Below are positions 1-9,259 of a DNA stretch of 64,000 bases, in pieces. Below the pieces are notes generated by a model that was given only the letters and a program-made list of their open reading frames with translations, was not told the origin of the DNA and ran no database searches. Numbering within the stretch: position 1 is the stretch's first letter; each line of letters starts with the position of its first letter. Both the position numbers and the translations under genes were made by a program. The DNA is from Asparagopsis taxiformis. Lineage: Eukaryota > Rhodophyta > Florideophyceae > Bonnemaisoniales > Bonnemaisoniaceae. The stretch is taken from contig JALQPE010000276.1 in the NCBI GenBank assembly GCA_030407315.1, positions 1-64,000 on the forward strand, written 5' to 3'.

Positions 1-123
1 GCCAAGCGTTGTCTATCATCCGAAATCACAACAAGAACCTGCCGCGTCGCCGAATAGCGCACCGGCCGAAGAGGGGGACGAAGCCGCACGCGCCCTAGCC
101 CATCGGAAAAGCACTAATCGAGC

Positions 124-1758
124 TTGTTACGTGGTTCAAGTTTTATACCATGCTTGGACCGATGTGGCCTTCGCCGCAAAGTTTCCAGCTTCGAAGAGTT
201 GATGGCGCCGTACATCATTTTCGACAGCAGTGAGCATTGGTTTGACGTGCTCGATGAAGGTCTATTCGCACCGATGGAGCAGAAAGCTAGATCTCTACCA
301 CGACAAAGCTCCCCTATCTCATCCTGATGGATATGGGGAAAAGTAGAGACAAGAACCAGTGCGCAGCACAGTGCATTTAGGGACCTTGTGAGGAAGTTCT
401 TCGACGGTTGCAGTTTCTTATCGTCAACCCGGACCTGTACACCTGGCCGGAGTCCGACCGCTGGGGGGCGCTGGAAATATACTTGTCAAGCGGAAATCCG
501 GACAAGCTGCCAGCGTACTTTGACACCCTCGACGAAGACGTTATGGCTGTCCTCCGCCCGGCACCACAAGCCGCGGACGCAGAAAAGGTCCCCAAGCCGG
601 TTGATGACACTCCCACTCGTCGCAACACAGGAGGGAGAGGTTTGGTCCGTCGACAAGACACACAACCAGGCTCAACTTGGACTGGGAGGACCAGTCTTAC
701 TGCCCAAGGGCCGTCTCCCCCGTCACCGTCACCCCATGCGACAGAAGAGCAGAAAGTGAAGGGCAGGCTCTCGCAAAGGACTTTCTTTCGAAAATGAGTC
801 AGTATTGCCGGGTGTACGACGTCCCTTTTCGAAGATTTGGTCAGTGCCGACGAGAGCCGAGAACACGTGCCCATCACGGGCAACGTTCAGCTCATTCTGA
901 CTGATCCGCCCTACAATGTTCGTCGTAAGAGGAACGATTCCAACTCTTCGTACGACAGGCTAACTGCAGAAGATATGCAGGCTAGCATCGAAGTGTTTGA
1001 CGAGCTGTTGCGCCCGGTGGCCACGGCATCGTGTTCTGCTCCGTTTTGCAGTTCTACGAATGGTTCCATTACTTGGAAACGTACAAAGGACCGCAGTCAG
1101 AAGGCCCAACCGATGCTGCTGCCAGTGATGACGGGCGGATGAAGAAGAGGTTACGTCCATGATTCGGACTCCGAAGCATCGCAGCACAGTGGCGAAGAAA
1201 GTGCGGATGAGGAGGAGGGAGGACGAGGAGGAGGAGGTCGTCGTTCGGAATTCAGTTTTCTTCGTTGACGAGGTACCTCTGTTGTTTGTCCGACTACCTG
1301 GGCACCTCTATCAAATGCCGGGGCGGAAGAGGTACCAACGCATGAACATGGCAGAGGTCGCTATCCACTTCTGGAAGCGAGGTGTTCCGTTCAAGACTGG
1401 AAGCGAGATGGTGGCCTATAGGAACCACGGATACATGGACGGCACGTACCCGGCGTGGTGCAACGTCACCATCAATATGCCCGCCATCGATTCGAATGAG
1501 ATGGTGTGGCGAACAAGGAGCACAACCGGTGCTACGGTCAGAGTTCGTGCAGAGCAGAAGAGCGTCGCTCTCATGATGGAGTTGATCAGCCAGCATTCAC
1601 AGCCTGGTGATATTGTTGTCGATCCATTCTCTGGCACTTTCGCAACGGGAAAAGCAGCTATGAGCTTGCCTGAGCACCGTGTTTTCGTCGGCAGTGACAT
1701 GGACAATTGTGTGTGGCACGATCGCTTCCAAAGCTGTGTGCAGTCATGTCACGTGTAA
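124..1758 (+). pseudogene. Beta-class N6/N4 DNA methyltransferase, frame-disrupted
   Basis: The motif-IV signature LTDPPYN lies at about 900-917. Motif I, DPFSGTFATGKAAM, is at about 1621-1662, downstream of motif IV. That permuted order is typical of beta-class amino-methyltransferases (N6_N4_Mtase family), which methylate adenine N6 or cytosine N4 in DNA. Between them GGHGIVFC (about 1016-1040) matches the strand after the catalytic loop, followed by an acidic linker. No single frame stays open. Matching protein jumps frame near 828 (TTTT run), 1016 (one G short), about 1150 and about 1250. Residues from about 408 (VNPDLYTWPES) look like an N-terminal region. The last segment, 1159-1758, is open and overlaps the SET ORF. 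Most eukaryotes lack this class, so horizontal or mobile-element origin is likely. Intact long ORFs elsewhere argue against pervasive sequencing error, but several breaks fall in homopolymers. Confidence 0.72.
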
Positions 1759-2582
1759 TTCTTTCAAACAACACTGACATGAGGGTCACGACAGAAGCGA
1801 AACAGAGTGCTGAGAAGTTCTTGGCGTCCCCCTCTGTCACGATGCGTACGCAGAGGGAACGCAGGATCATCGAACCCCCACCTGGCCTTCCCCTGTACCA
1901 GAGGTTCCCGAAATATATTCGGCAGTACCTCTGGCAGCTGTGCCCAGAGTCGATTGCGTCGCACGAGCACATGGAAAAACCGGTACATTATTGGCCACCT
2001 TCCCTGCGCCGCTGGTTGCAAACTGAAAACCCTCGCGTGATGCGGGCACACGATTGTGTTGCGAAAAAATTGAGCGTTCGACCATCGCTGATTAAGCATC
2101 CAAATGCAGGAAGAGGGCTCTTCGCTGAACAGACATTTAATGTTGGCGACGAAGTATGTGCATACTACGGAACTGTTGTGTACTCTGATATGAGCAAGGA
2201 GTCGATGAGGTTCGCGTACGGAGAGGGTCACATGGCGATAACGAAGGAAACATTCTTGATGTATGCCATCAAGCTGTATGCAACAGCGGAGGACGACGAA
2301 AACATCGAGCATCCAATTTGGATTGTTCCGGCTCCGTTCTGTTCGGCGCAGTTCATCAACGACCCGCGGTATTTGCGAGGTGAGGACACTCCGGCGGAAG
2401 ACACCAGGCGGATGGCCAACGTCGAGTTTGTCGAGAACTACAGCAGCGGTTCGACGGGGAAGAAGCTCAAGGCGAAGGACCTAGAAAATCCGAAGATCAT
2501 TGTAGTACGTGCAATCCGCGATATCCGTCCGGGGCAGGAGCTCTACGTTCATTATGGGACAGCGTTTAGAGCATGGAATTAG
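1746..2582 (+). CDS. SET-domain protein methyltransferase
   Basis: From the ATG at 1746 (another ATG at 1779) the product is 278 aa. The C-terminal half is a SET domain: GRGLFAEQ and GDEVCAYYG form the N-terminal SET strand and SAM-site region. FINDPR replaces the usual NHSC core and is followed by NVEFV. IRPGQELYVHYG is the C-terminal pseudoknot segment with its tyrosine. SET enzymes transfer methyl from SAM to lysine, often on histones. There is no cysteine-rich post-SET, as in small viral or bacterial-type SET proteins. The frame is open upstream to 1698, across the end of the DNA methyltransferase. Removing one TG from the (TG)n at about 1707-1714 would fuse the two products, so this may be the C-terminal half of a fusion. 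An AATAAA follows 32 nt after the stop. The SET assignment is firm; the substrate is unknown. Confidence 0.8.
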   Translation: MSRVILSNNTDMRVTTEAKQSAEKFLASPSVTMRTQRERRIIEPPPGLPLYQRFPKYIRQYLWQLCPESIASHEHMEKPVHYWPPSLRRWLQTENPRVMRAHDCVAKKLSVRPSLIKHPNAGRGLFAEQTFNVGDEVCAYYGTVVYSDMSKESMRFAYGEGHMAITKETFLMYAIKLYATAEDDENIEHPIWIVPAPFCSAQFINDPRYLRGEDTPAEDTRRMANVEFVENYSSGSTGKKLKAKDLENPKIIVVRAIRDIRPGQELYVHYGTAFRAWN

Positions 2583-2613
2583 GGTCACGAAAGATGTTTT
2601 CATTTCGACTACA

Positions 2614-2619
2614 AATAAA
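2614..2619 (+). promoter_or_regulatory. Polyadenylation signal AATAAA
   Basis: A canonical AATAAA lies 32 nt beyond the SET stop codon, a suitable place for 3'-end formation of that transcript. Confidence 0.5.
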
Positions 2620-2946
2620 GCTACGTTCCAGAGTTGAATTATATCATATAATGCAGCATGTCCAGCCACCATTAGTCCAGGGTGAAACCTATTGAGCAGT
2701 ACTCGCCTGTCAAAAACCAATCGTTCACACTCTAGATGCACTTCGTCCGAGCAGTGAACCTGACTGCTTGGATGCTGTTATGCGTGCAGATGCAAAATAC
2801 AAGACCAAGTTGAAATGGACGCCCGGTGGATGTCCAGCTCAGTTGCATTGCTGTCCAGCCCAGAAATTCTACAATTCAGGGCAGAAAAAATATTGCAAAA
2901 AACATCGATTTCAGCGGTCGATTGTGCCGTACGGCACACCCCCCAT

Positions 2947-2980
2947 CTCAAAAACATGTTCACATGTGCATGTTTTTGAG
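2947..2980. repeat. Perfect 12-bp inverted repeat
   Basis: Arms CTCAAAAACATG (2947-2958) and CATGTTTTTGAG (2969-2980) are perfect reverse complements around a 10-nt loop. This is the only notable structure I see in the gene-free stretch 2583-3241. It could be an end or binding site of the surrounding mobile DNA. No function can be assigned. Confidence 0.6.
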
Positions 2981-3241
2981 AATAGCCCAAATTTTAATTC
3001 AAATCAGGACGTCTTCCGGACATAGGGGTGCTCGCGGCCTAGCTCGACAGCTGTAATTGTACCTCATTAAATACTGTTGATGACTGCCTACCGTATACAA
3101 TCTGGACTGTTGGCGTATTCTCCGGTACTTGACCTGACCTGAACGTTCATCGCAGACCGTTGTGGTTACCGACACTATACAGCAATCTTTTTTGTATCTC
3201 GTGCAACTCAATCGTTCCATCGCTTCGGGGAAAGCTTCATT

Positions 3242-4645
3242 ATGCCGCCGCGTATTGCGAAGAAAGCTCCAAAGCCTCCGGGCCTCCAGAAAACCCGGTC
3301 AGCAGCTGCTGTATCGAGTGCCCGACAATCCCGTGCGAAGAAGCGGTCTGGGCCTACCGGCAGCATTGAACCGCGGTCCGGTAGTCGCAAGACGGACCGG
3401 CGCAGAACTGGGGATCCGCAGCGAGAAAGTGAGGAAGGAGGAACGGCGCGGAGAGAGATGGGGCTTGACCGAGGCAAGCGTGCTCGCAGGGACAGTGAAC
3501 ATCATGATGATGACATGATAGTGGCTCAAAACATGTTGGAATTGCGGCAGAGTGCTATGGCAAAGGTAGTTCCTCCCGGGTTGGCAGATGCGGAGGTGCT
3601 GCAGACGGAGTCCCAGCCGGGGGTTCCCGAGACACTGGAGGCTGTGACCCCCACTGCGCCAACTATGCCGAGTACATCAGCCCCAGCAGGTAATGCAGTC
3701 AGGGACCCGAGGATAGCGGCAAGGGATGTTGTTTCTGAGCAACGTTCACAGGATGCCAACTATCATCGGCGGTCAGGTGGTACTGAGGGGAGAGAGCAGC
3801 CGGAGTGCGGGCCTCGTCACAACAGACTGTCATTGGTGCCAAATATGCGCGTAACGCCCCCGCGACGTCAGGCTATTGCCGATGGAGGACATCATAATCC
3901 CGATAGCGTGCGAGATGGGGGGACGGTGAGGGCAGAGAGGTTGCATCCGCCGGAATCCATCGATTTAATGGCGAGTCGCATCAATGCGCAGAAGAAGAAG
4001 ATCGCGGAGCTGGAAAAAAAAGTGTTTAGCCAGGACATAGCAAACAAGGCGCTCACCACGGAGATAGTTGCGTTGGAGGCTAAGGTGAAGACTCTGCAGG
4101 CGGAAAATGCCAGCCTTACTGCAATTGCGAGAACAGGTAGAATCAGTGATCACGGTGGCGGTAAGTCGAAAATACAGAAAGCCATTCCTGTGAAATACCT
4201 TGGAGTTCTTAGGGCGGTTGAGGAAAACCTGACAAAGTGGTGCAAGAACGAGACTATGGAGCTGGACCCTATAGCGGAACAAACGCAGAGACGTTGGACT
4301 GGACGTACCATCGAGGTAGAGCCGGTAGAAGGGACACTTTGGAGCGAAAACGGTGTAGGATATATTGCTACCCCTCCGGGCTATATCATCAAGAATCTGC
4401 AGTGGTATACACCTTCGTACAGAGACGAGAGTGATCTGCTGAATGACTTGGTGCGACACGTACTGCGTCAAAGTCCGTGGTGTGATGTGTTTTCCGATGA
4501 GGAGCAGCGTGTGTGCTGTCAAGAGGCTGTGGCGGGGAGCAAGGAATTGAAAGTGAAGGTGACGCAGAAACTGTCCGACGTGATGAGTGCACGGAAGCGT
4601 AATGCGAGGGACAGATTGTTCGGTTCGCTGGGTACACGAAATTGA
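3242..4645 (+). CDS. Unrecognised coiled-coil protein
   Basis: I do not recognise this 467-aa product. It starts at an ATG with strongly basic residues (MPPRIAKKAPK). Residues 1-240 are low-complexity, rich in R, P, S and E, and probably disordered. A clear heptad coiled coil spans about residues 244-296 (KKKIAELEKKV, VALEAKVKTLQAENASL). A compact C-terminal region of about 150 aa follows, with several Trp and Cys residues (KWCKNETMELD, SPWCDVFSDEEQRVCC). The basic tail plus coiled coil suggests an oligomeric nucleic-acid-associated protein, perhaps a Gag-like or accessory protein of a transposon; this is inference. Its stop overlaps the next start as TGATG (4643-4647), a layout used for termination-reinitiation. 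It lies between the SET gene and the transposase, so it may be transposon cargo. Confidence 0.6.
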   Translation: MPPRIAKKAPKPPGLQKTRSAAAVSSARQSRAKKRSGPTGSIEPRSGSRKTDRRRTGDPQRESEEGGTARREMGLDRGKRARRDSEHHDDDMIVAQNMLELRQSAMAKVVPPGLADAEVLQTESQPGVPETLEAVTPTAPTMPSTSAPAGNAVRDPRIAARDVVSEQRSQDANYHRRSGGTEGREQPECGPRHNRLSLVPNMRVTPPRRQAIADGGHHNPDSVRDGGTVRAERLHPPESIDLMASRINAQKKKIAELEKKVFSQDIANKALTTEIVALEAKVKTLQAENASLTAIARTGRISDHGGGKSKIQKAIPVKYLGVLRAVEENLTKWCKNETMELDPIAEQTQRRWTGRTIEVEPVEGTLWSENGVGYIATPPGYIIKNLQWYTPSYRDESDLLNDLVRHVLRQSPWCDVFSDEEQRVCCQEAVAGSKELKVKVTQKLSDVMSARKRNARDRLFGSLGTRN

Positions 4646-5526
4646 TGTCTAGATGCACGATGCTGACGACGCGAGCTGAGATGGACGAGCGAGAGGATCA
4701 AAAGCGCGAAGCGTCTGAGAAGCTTTTGAAACGGGAAAGCAACGGTGATTTGGATATGGGGAGGTGGCGAACGGCACCGTTCTCAGAGCTGCGATACAGC
4801 AAAGGCATGGTTCCTGACAGCTTCGAAATGGAAGTGAATGGTGATGCATGGTTTAACAACCGAGTAGCTGTGAATGTGCTGGACATCTTCAGGGGTTATT
4901 CGATACGACCAGAACAAGTAATGGACATAGAGACGAGCATACTAACGCTGGCGCGCCTGGATGCTTGGCTAGTGACTACTGTGGAGTGTTTGGATGAACC
5001 GAAGGGGAAAGGAGGTGCACGGCAGAAGGAGTTTACAAGGCGGTACAGTCAATATGTGGGGGTAGCTTTTCAGCAATTAGTTGGTATGGTGGTGTACTGC
5101 ATGTCTTGTCTCCAAGGCTCGCAAGCAAGGGAAGAAACGGACGTTGTCGAGAGCGAACAGCGGACTAGTGCACAGTCACGGCATGTGTTTGCAAGCCGTA
5201 CTGTGACGAGAGAGGCTGTTGAAGTGTGGCAAAGCGGAGAGGGGTCTGGAATTGTTCATGTCGTTGATGATGTAAACCGCTGCTCATCACTTGTTCTAGT
5301 GTCCGAGGATTGGATTCAATCGCATATTACGTCAAACCTCGGTGCTGTAATGGATTGTGTGATTGCGCAAGGACTAATTGGCGCAGAACTTTTCGTCGTT
5401 GACCCATATGCTGGACACCTGAGTGCAAACCTGAATGTCGAAATCAATGCCCCACAGTATGGGGGCATGGAGCGGCGCCATGCAGCCACTGCTGATAACG
5501 GTTTTGGCGTAATGGAGGATGGTTGA
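4645..5526 (+). CDS. Unrecognised ORF downstream of the coiled-coil gene
   Basis: This 293-aa product matches no family I know. The start is the ATG at 4645, overlapping the upstream TGA by one base. The first 45 residues are charged (EREDQKREASEKLLKRE). The middle region (VNVLDIFRGYSIRPEQ, TLARLDAWLVTTVECL, YVGVAFQQLVGMVVYCM) reads as a globular helical domain, with one moderately hydrophobic stretch that could be mistaken for a membrane segment. There is no signal peptide and no catalytic motif I can name. It converges on the transposase, with only 77 bp between the two stops. The tight packing and TGATG coupling suggest it is co-expressed with the coiled-coil protein, possibly as part of one mobile element. 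Confidence 0.55.
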   Translation: MSRCTMLTTRAEMDEREDQKREASEKLLKRESNGDLDMGRWRTAPFSELRYSKGMVPDSFEMEVNGDAWFNNRVAVNVLDIFRGYSIRPEQVMDIETSILTLARLDAWLVTTVECLDEPKGKGGARQKEFTRRYSQYVGVAFQQLVGMVVYCMSCLQGSQAREETDVVESEQRTSAQSRHVFASRTVTREAVEVWQSGEGSGIVHVVDDVNRCSSLVLVSEDWIQSHITSNLGAVMDCVIAQGLIGAELFVVDPYAGHLSANLNVEINAPQYGGMERRHAATADNGFGVMEDG

Positions 5527-5603
5527 AATTAGTGCAGTAAATGTGACGTTGACTAGAAGGCTTATCATGTAGTACATTATCAATAGAGTGCTGCGATTTA
5601 GAT

Positions 5604-8600
5604 TTATTCTTCTTCATTATCATCTGTGAACTGGTAATCAGTGTTGGTGTAGAAGCGGTTGAGATAGAAACGGTGGTCCGACCAGTGCATTTGTTTCGTA
5701 AATGGCTTGACTGGAAAGTTACTTCGTACGATGTGCACGGTGCCAGATATAGTAGATGCAGGAATGAGGTCAAACCAAGGACCACCTGCACTGTGGGATG
5801 CAGTGTCATTGCTGTCAACGGATCCGTTGTCCGGGTCCCATGTGGACCACTTTAAACAAATGCACCCAAGTGATTTTTCCACAGCGGTTTTTGGGGCAAA
5901 GCAGGTCATATACTGAACGAAAGCGAGTTCTACAGGTTGAAACAGGTTTGGAGACTGCAGGCGTACCAGTGCCAGGACGCGCCCTACCCATATGGTTCTG
6001 TAGTCATCGGCAGTTCCGGAGATGACGACAAAGGAGTACTGCGATCTCTTTGCGGGGCCGAACGATGAAGTTGCAAAGACGCGCTGCTGCTTGTGCCTCG
6101 ACACGTTTGTGGGGCGAAGCATGCCACTGTGCGGGTCAAAGTCGTCGGCATCTGGGACGTACCCTCCCATGACGTAGGCGGACTTTACCACGGTGACGGA
6201 AATGTCCATGTCATGTATTGGAGGGCCTTCTGCCGTGGCGCGCAGTCTAGCGAGGGTGAGGAACGCTTGTGCAGCTGTGTCACCGAGTTGCTGGAATAGC
6301 GTTATGGTGCCAGACGGGAACGAGGAGTTGTGCAGAGGCAAAAGAGTGGCAGGATCGGGCTGTCCGTCGATATCTGCAACGAGGAGGGTTGCATCGGGCA
6401 GCAGGGAGGCAAAGTCGTGCAGTGCAACGGTGAATCCGTCGCGAACGAGTACTGCACCGTCTGTGGGCGATATCATGCGTGGGTTTCCCAATGTGTTCGA
6501 TGGGGTGTGACCAGTTGGAGTGGCCAAGGAGAATTCCATGTGGCGAATAGTCTCTTCCATGGCTGTGGAGCGCCTTCGAGAGGTTTTCCTATAACTCTGT
6601 TTGAACAGAAGATGCGAGTGTTCGTAGGGGCCTGCATCAATGTGTTCCAGGGCGCCATATCTCTGCAAGTCACCGGGAAGATGGTCTAGAAGATGGAACT
6701 TGAAAGTTTTGAGACCTGTGGTGTGGAATGGGCCGAGGGTGGAGAGCATTGATTGTTTGAAATAGGAAATGGAGTTCTGGAGGCTTTCTAGTTCGGCGGC
6801 AGTCCAGTGCTTGATGCGACCGCGTTTCATGACCCATGCGACGAGGTCAGAGTATTGCGTGCAGATGGAAGTGAGGGGGGCTGTCTCTACTTCGTCACAG
6901 CATGTGTCAATGAATGCTGCGATGAAAGGGAACACCATGTCGACATGGTGATAGTCTTTGGCTGCGAGCATGCCGCGTATGCCGTCCTCCGTGAAGAGGC
7001 CGTTCAAATTGGTGCCCTTCTCACCCTTGGAGAAGTCGACATGAAGACCGGTGATGTAGTAGTCGCGTTCGATAGCGGACAGAATGCTGTTTGAGCCGGC
7101 GAGGATGGATTTTTTCACCTTCTTGAAGGTGCGAGGTGTCCCGGAATGGGAGGCAGTGGTGGTGGTGAGGTCTGGGGAGCTGAGGCGGTGGACAATGCAC
7201 TGTTTGATGAGCTTTGAGATGCCGAGGTGGAGATTGTGCAGAGGCTCGAAGGAGAAAATGTTGTAGGGGTCTAGGGGACTGTTGGTGGGTAAAAGAGCGG
7301 TCGATTCGAGGACAGAGTGTTGTTCGAGGAGGGAGAGAGCTTCGAGCGGAGCAGTTGTATGCTCCTGAGCGCTCTCTTGGCGTGCAGAGCGTGTATCATC
7401 GAGGGAGCGGGGCTGGTGTGGCGCGGTGGATTCAAGTTGAGTGGCGGGGATGTAGCAGCGGTGGCAGGGATGTGTGGTGGTAGTGCTGTTGCGAGTGCAT
7501 GAGAGCTCTTTGGCCTCTGGAAAGTCGCAGCAATAATTGGCTAGGATGGGAAAGCATTGGCGGGCAGTTGCAGTGGAGTCTGTGCAGGGGAACCCGGAAG
7601 AGAACGCGGTGGATAGGGACGAAAACACTTTTTCGAGTGCTTTATGAAGAATATCAATTTTGCGAGCGCGACTAGCAGAACTAGAGGTTGTCGGCATTTC
7701 ATCACCGAACAAGGCGTTGGACGAAGGGTTAACAATGTACGGAAGATACCCGACGATGGTGAGGCCGGTACGGATGCAGTGGCGACGGAGGGGGGCGGAG
7801 AAGTTGAGCAGTGTGACGTGTATGGGGTATGCGACGATTGCGGAGCTCTTGAGGCTTGTGCTGCTCTTGTCGGAGTACACTTGGAGGAGGCCGGCAAAGG
7901 AGGAAGCGGTGGGATCATTTTCCTCTGCCCATACGACCTGTGGATCTTCCGAGAGCTGCACGCGCTGTCTAGTAACCTGGTGCAGCGTTTTCGCGAATTC
8001 TGTGTGTAGGGGATGAGAAAATATTGCGGTGCCGTCTGGGGCGGTCTGTGGGGAGGGGTGGAAGAGAGTATTTTGGTCGTTAGCCAGTGCTAACTGCCTG
8101 CGGAGCATGTCGACTGGGTCGCGGAGGTACAGCTGTGCCGAGTACTTACCAGTTTTGTCTGGAATGATGTGGCTCTTGTAACCTTCGGTGCGGAAATGTG
8201 TTTCGACCATGGAAGCGGTAACGTGGCGACATTCTTCTACGGTGCGAACGGCGCTGTTGAACTTTTCTAGGGAGAATGCGGGGTCTTGTAGGATGGTGAT
8301 GACTTCGCTCACGCGGCCAGCGCCGGCCTTGTACTCGAGGGTTGTGAGACTGGCGGCGAGGGATTGCACGAGGAGGTCTGCGCGGGAGGGGGTTGAGGTT
8401 GGTGGCAGTGGAGCGTCACAGGGTGAGTCGCTGGAGGAAGCACGACCAGATTCTGGGTCTGGGGAGCTGGGTTGCGGGGAATCATGGTCGCCGTTTCGAG
8501 CAGGCTCATGGGTGACGGCAGGGACACGAGCGTTGTTGAAATGTTGGGGAGAGGGGGTTGAAACGGTAGCGACACGTTCGCTCATGCAGCGCCAGCGCAT

Positions 8601-8606
8601 AAGCAT
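5604..8606 (-). CDS. Plavaka/Tnp2-like (CACTA-related) transposase
   Basis: An uninterrupted 1000-codon frame; M1 at 8606, with a second plausible start at 8585 (MSERVATV). The first ~90 residues are proline/serine-rich and disordered. The core has features I associate with Plavaka/Tnp2-type transposases: a segment ending DFPEAKELSCT followed by a PCHRC zinc-ligand pair, then EPLHNLHLGISK, and near the end FHLLDHLPGDLQRYG with YEHSHLLFKQSYRKTSRR. The last ~300 residues form a further domain with an acidic tail (DDNEEE). Such enzymes cut and paste CACTA-like elements. It converges with the unknown ORF at 4645-5526. The intact frame suggests recent activity. I could not find the element's terminal inverted repeats, so its boundaries, and whether the methyltransferase and SET genes are cargo, remain open. 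A KDZ-type relative is the alternative. Confidence 0.55.
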   Translation of the reverse strand: MLMRWRCMSERVATVSTPSPQHFNNARVPAVTHEPARNGDHDSPQPSSPDPESGRASSSDSPCDAPLPPTSTPSRADLLVQSLAASLTTLEYKAGAGRVSEVITILQDPAFSLEKFNSAVRTVEECRHVTASMVETHFRTEGYKSHIIPDKTGKYSAQLYLRDPVDMLRRQLALANDQNTLFHPSPQTAPDGTAIFSHPLHTEFAKTLHQVTRQRVQLSEDPQVVWAEENDPTASSFAGLLQVYSDKSSTSLKSSAIVAYPIHVTLLNFSAPLRRHCIRTGLTIVGYLPYIVNPSSNALFGDEMPTTSSSASRARKIDILHKALEKVFSSLSTAFSSGFPCTDSTATARQCFPILANYCCDFPEAKELSCTRNSTTTTHPCHRCYIPATQLESTAPHQPRSLDDTRSARQESAQEHTTAPLEALSLLEQHSVLESTALLPTNSPLDPYNIFSFEPLHNLHLGISKLIKQCIVHRLSSPDLTTTTASHSGTPRTFKKVKKSILAGSNSILSAIERDYYITGLHVDFSKGEKGTNLNGLFTEDGIRGMLAAKDYHHVDMVFPFIAAFIDTCCDEVETAPLTSICTQYSDLVAWVMKRGRIKHWTAAELESLQNSISYFKQSMLSTLGPFHTTGLKTFKFHLLDHLPGDLQRYGALEHIDAGPYEHSHLLFKQSYRKTSRRRSTAMEETIRHMEFSLATPTGHTPSNTLGNPRMISPTDGAVLVRDGFTVALHDFASLLPDATLLVADIDGQPDPATLLPLHNSSFPSGTITLFQQLGDTAAQAFLTLARLRATAEGPPIHDMDISVTVVKSAYVMGGYVPDADDFDPHSGMLRPTNVSRHKQQRVFATSSFGPAKRSQYSFVVISGTADDYRTIWVGRVLALVRLQSPNLFQPVELAFVQYMTCFAPKTAVEKSLGCICLKWSTWDPDNGSVDSNDTASHSAGGPWFDLIPASTISGTVHIVRSNFPVKPFTKQMHWSDHRFYLNRFYTNTDYQFTDDNEEE

Positions 8607-9259
8607 CTACGCAGTAGTAGAAGCACCCTTCATACTTGCATTCCATGTCGAGTTTTGACGCAAAAGGGAGGATTGCGAGCTGAACAGGGGAGACTGTGCC
8701 GTCCAGATGCGACCAATTTTATTTTTGTGGTGCTTTCGAGACTTGGAATGTAACGTGTTCGTTCGTAGTTTTGTGGGTAGTAGTTTTGTGCTCACTCCAG
8801 CTGACATCCCAACTGTGGAATTTAACCGAGAGTTCAATCATTTCCAACTGTTACATCACATTGCGTGCTGGTAACGTGTGCATGGAAGGACGAACGACTG
8901 CCCTGGGACATGAATTTTCAATTAATTCATTTGTAATAATAAACTTTTTTATTTCCAAACTTCGTGGAATCTGAATGTGCTTTACAGCGGATATGCCACG
9001 GATCATGTAAGGAAAGCAAATGGATTCTCATATATATGATTATATGTTTATATTTGTTGTTCTCGATCCGGATCTCATTGTTCGGGGAATCAGAGACCAT
9101 GGCTTGGGCCATACTCAATCTCACTGCCGGCGATGATTTCGAGTATGCACAGCAAGACTTAAGCGGACGCTGAAAGCTGTCCGGTCGACGCCGCAGGCTC
9201 CACTCCGCCCTCATCACCGACTGAGATTCTTTGACCGCCTTTGCTTTGTTTAGTGTAGA
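8607..9259. other. Gene-free stretch beside the transposase
   Basis: AT-rich DNA upstream of the transposase start, with no coding frame I believe. It presumably holds the transposase promoter and possibly one transposon end, but I found no convincing terminal repeat. Confidence 0.4.
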
